44,972 bases of DNA from positions 1 to 44,972 of the forward strand of contig CANMPB010000004.1 of assembly GCA_947499625.1 (NCBI GenBank). The letters are read 5' to 3'. Both the position numbers and the translations under genes were made by a program. This document shows positions 44,294-44,972 of the stretch, in pieces. The notes under the pieces are model-generated. The model did not search any database. It saw nothing but the letters and a program-made list of their open reading frames with translations, and was not told where the DNA came from. Numbering within the stretch: the stretch's first letter is position 1; the number at the start of each line of letters is the position of its first letter. This stretch comes from Methylophilaceae bacterium (GTDB lineage Bacteria > Pseudomonadota > Gammaproteobacteria > Burkholderiales > Methylophilaceae).

Positions 44294-44972
44294 GTACTTT
44301 CTATATTTTGAATGATGCGGGTAATAATGCCTGCTTGATTTAAAGTGTAAAAATGTAAGCTCGGCACGTCCCATTCAATCAACGTTTCACAAAGTTCAGA
44401 TATCACATCTACGCCATATGATCTTAATGAGGGTAAGTCGTCCCCGTAGCTCTCTAATTTAATTCTTAGCCAGCGAGGAATTTCTGCACCGCAATTAGAC
44501 GCGAAGCGAGCCAATTGCTTAATATTGTATATTGGCATAACCCCTGGCACAATTGGGATATTGATATCTGCAATCAAGCATTCATCCATAAATCTAAAAT
44601 ATGCGTCAGCATTGAAAAAGAATTGCGTGATAGCCGAGTTAGCCCCCGCATCCACTTTATTTTTAAAGTTTTGAATGTCCATTTGTGATGAGACTGCTTC
44701 AGGATGATATTCAGGGTAGGCCCCCACTTCAATATGAAAATAATCATTGGTTTCTTGTCGAATAAAACTTACTAATTCATTAGCATGTTTAAACTCTCCT
44801 CTAGACACTGCACCATGTGGTACATCACCTCTCAAGACTACAAGATGCTTAATATTATGTTGCTGATAGAGATCGAGTAAAGTTTTAATTTCTGCTTTTG
44901 TCGATGAAATACCTGAAATATGAGGTACCGCATTAAAGCCTTCTTGTTTTATTTCTAATACTGTTTCAAGCG
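44290..44972 (-). CDS. metF: Methylenetetrahydrofolate reductase, C-terminal part
   Basis: The gene runs off the right edge; about 227 codons are visible. The reading frame continues unbroken from the edge with PHISGISSTKAEIKTLLDLY, then VLRGDVPHG, EVGAYPEYHPEA, QFFFNADAYFRF, PGVMPIYN and LHFYTLNQ. These are the standard MetF flavin- and folate-binding landmarks. It reduces 5,10-methylene-THF to 5-methyl-THF for methionine synthesis. An internal Met at 44835 is not the true start. Its last 4 bases overlap smg. Confidence 0.94.
   Translation of the reverse strand, partial: LETVLEIKQEGFNAVPHISGISSTKAEIKTLLDLYQQHNIKHLVVLRGDVPHGAVSRGEFKHANELVSFIRQETNDYFHIEVGAYPEYHPEAVSSQMDIQNFKNKVDAGANSAITQFFFNADAYFRFMDECLIADINIPIVPGVMPIYNIKQLARFASNCGAEIPRWLRIKLESYGDDLPSLRSYGVDVISELCETLIEWDVPSLHFYTLNQAGIITRIIQNIEST

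Noticed and set aside
1..44972. tRNA genes, CRISPR arrays, insertion sequences, phage genes
   Set aside because: No regular repeat-spacer pattern, no transposase or integrase motifs, and no gap large enough for an rRNA; no tRNA cloverleaf was noticed in the intergenic regions.

Overview
The window is a gene-dense, AT-rich piece of a proteobacterial chromosome. It has about 45 protein genes, almost no intergenic space (the longest gap is under 200 bases), and no RNA genes, insertion sequences, prophage or CRISPR. Gene content and order point to a betaproteobacterium: lptC-lptA-lptB-rpoN-hpf-hprK-rapZ-EIIA-ptsH-ptsI, def-fmt-rsmB-DUF4390-ntrY-ntrX, purM opposite hda, paired DUF3108 genes, and lptF-lptG opposite pepA-holC. 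The AT bias, short spacers, overlapping genes and several missing partners fit a genome-streamlined member of the Methylophilaceae (the freshwater Methylopumilus / marine OM43 type). That placement is an inference from gene order and composition, not from a marker-gene comparison.

Layout. 1-4.6 kb: 5' part of a MidA-type methyltransferase gene (minus), then pteridine reductase, ttcA and topA (plus). 4.6-12.1 kb: a PBP7-type endopeptidase, gcvH, holC-pepA (minus) opposite lptF-lptG (plus), an RDD membrane protein, a Ca/Na-type antiporter, and ampD. 12.1-16.2 kb: a minus-strand block of RsmB-like methyltransferase, two DUF3108 proteins and purM, with hda divergent. 16.9-25 kb: ahpF/ahpC, a BepA-like M48 protease, moaC, a SOUL protein, thiO and a CPA2 K+/H+ antiporter. 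25-36.9 kb: a long plus-strand run, kdsD-kdsC-lptC-lptA-lptB-rpoN-hpf-hprK-rapZ-EIIA(Man)-ptsH-ptsI-prlC-xthA. 36.9-45 kb: ntrX, ntrY, DUF4390, rsmB, fmt and def (minus), smg (plus), and the 3' part of metF (minus).

How the genes work together. Lipopolysaccharide making and export is well represented: KdsD and KdsC make Kdo, LptB/F/G form the ABC exporter, LptC and LptA form the bridge, and BepA probably does quality control of the LptD assembly. A regulatory phosphotransfer chain (EI, HPr, EIIA-Man, HPr kinase, RapZ) follows directly, but no sugar permease and no EIIA-Ntr gene is present. NtrY-NtrX form a two-component pair.

Most interesting points. NtrX has kept its receiver and DNA-binding domains but its AAA+ core has lost the Walker A lysine, the Walker B aspartate and the whole GAFTGA stretch. 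HprK is reduced to its kinase domain, with ptsN missing beside it. smg sits without its usual dprA and topA neighbours. A perfect 25-base palindrome covers both stop codons of the convergent hda/ahpF pair, and a strong hairpin separates ahpC from ahpF. kdsD has a good sigma-70 promoter placed so that its mRNA would be leaderless. I saw no clearly novel defence, secretion or biosynthetic system; the novelty here is reductive remodelling of regulatory systems.
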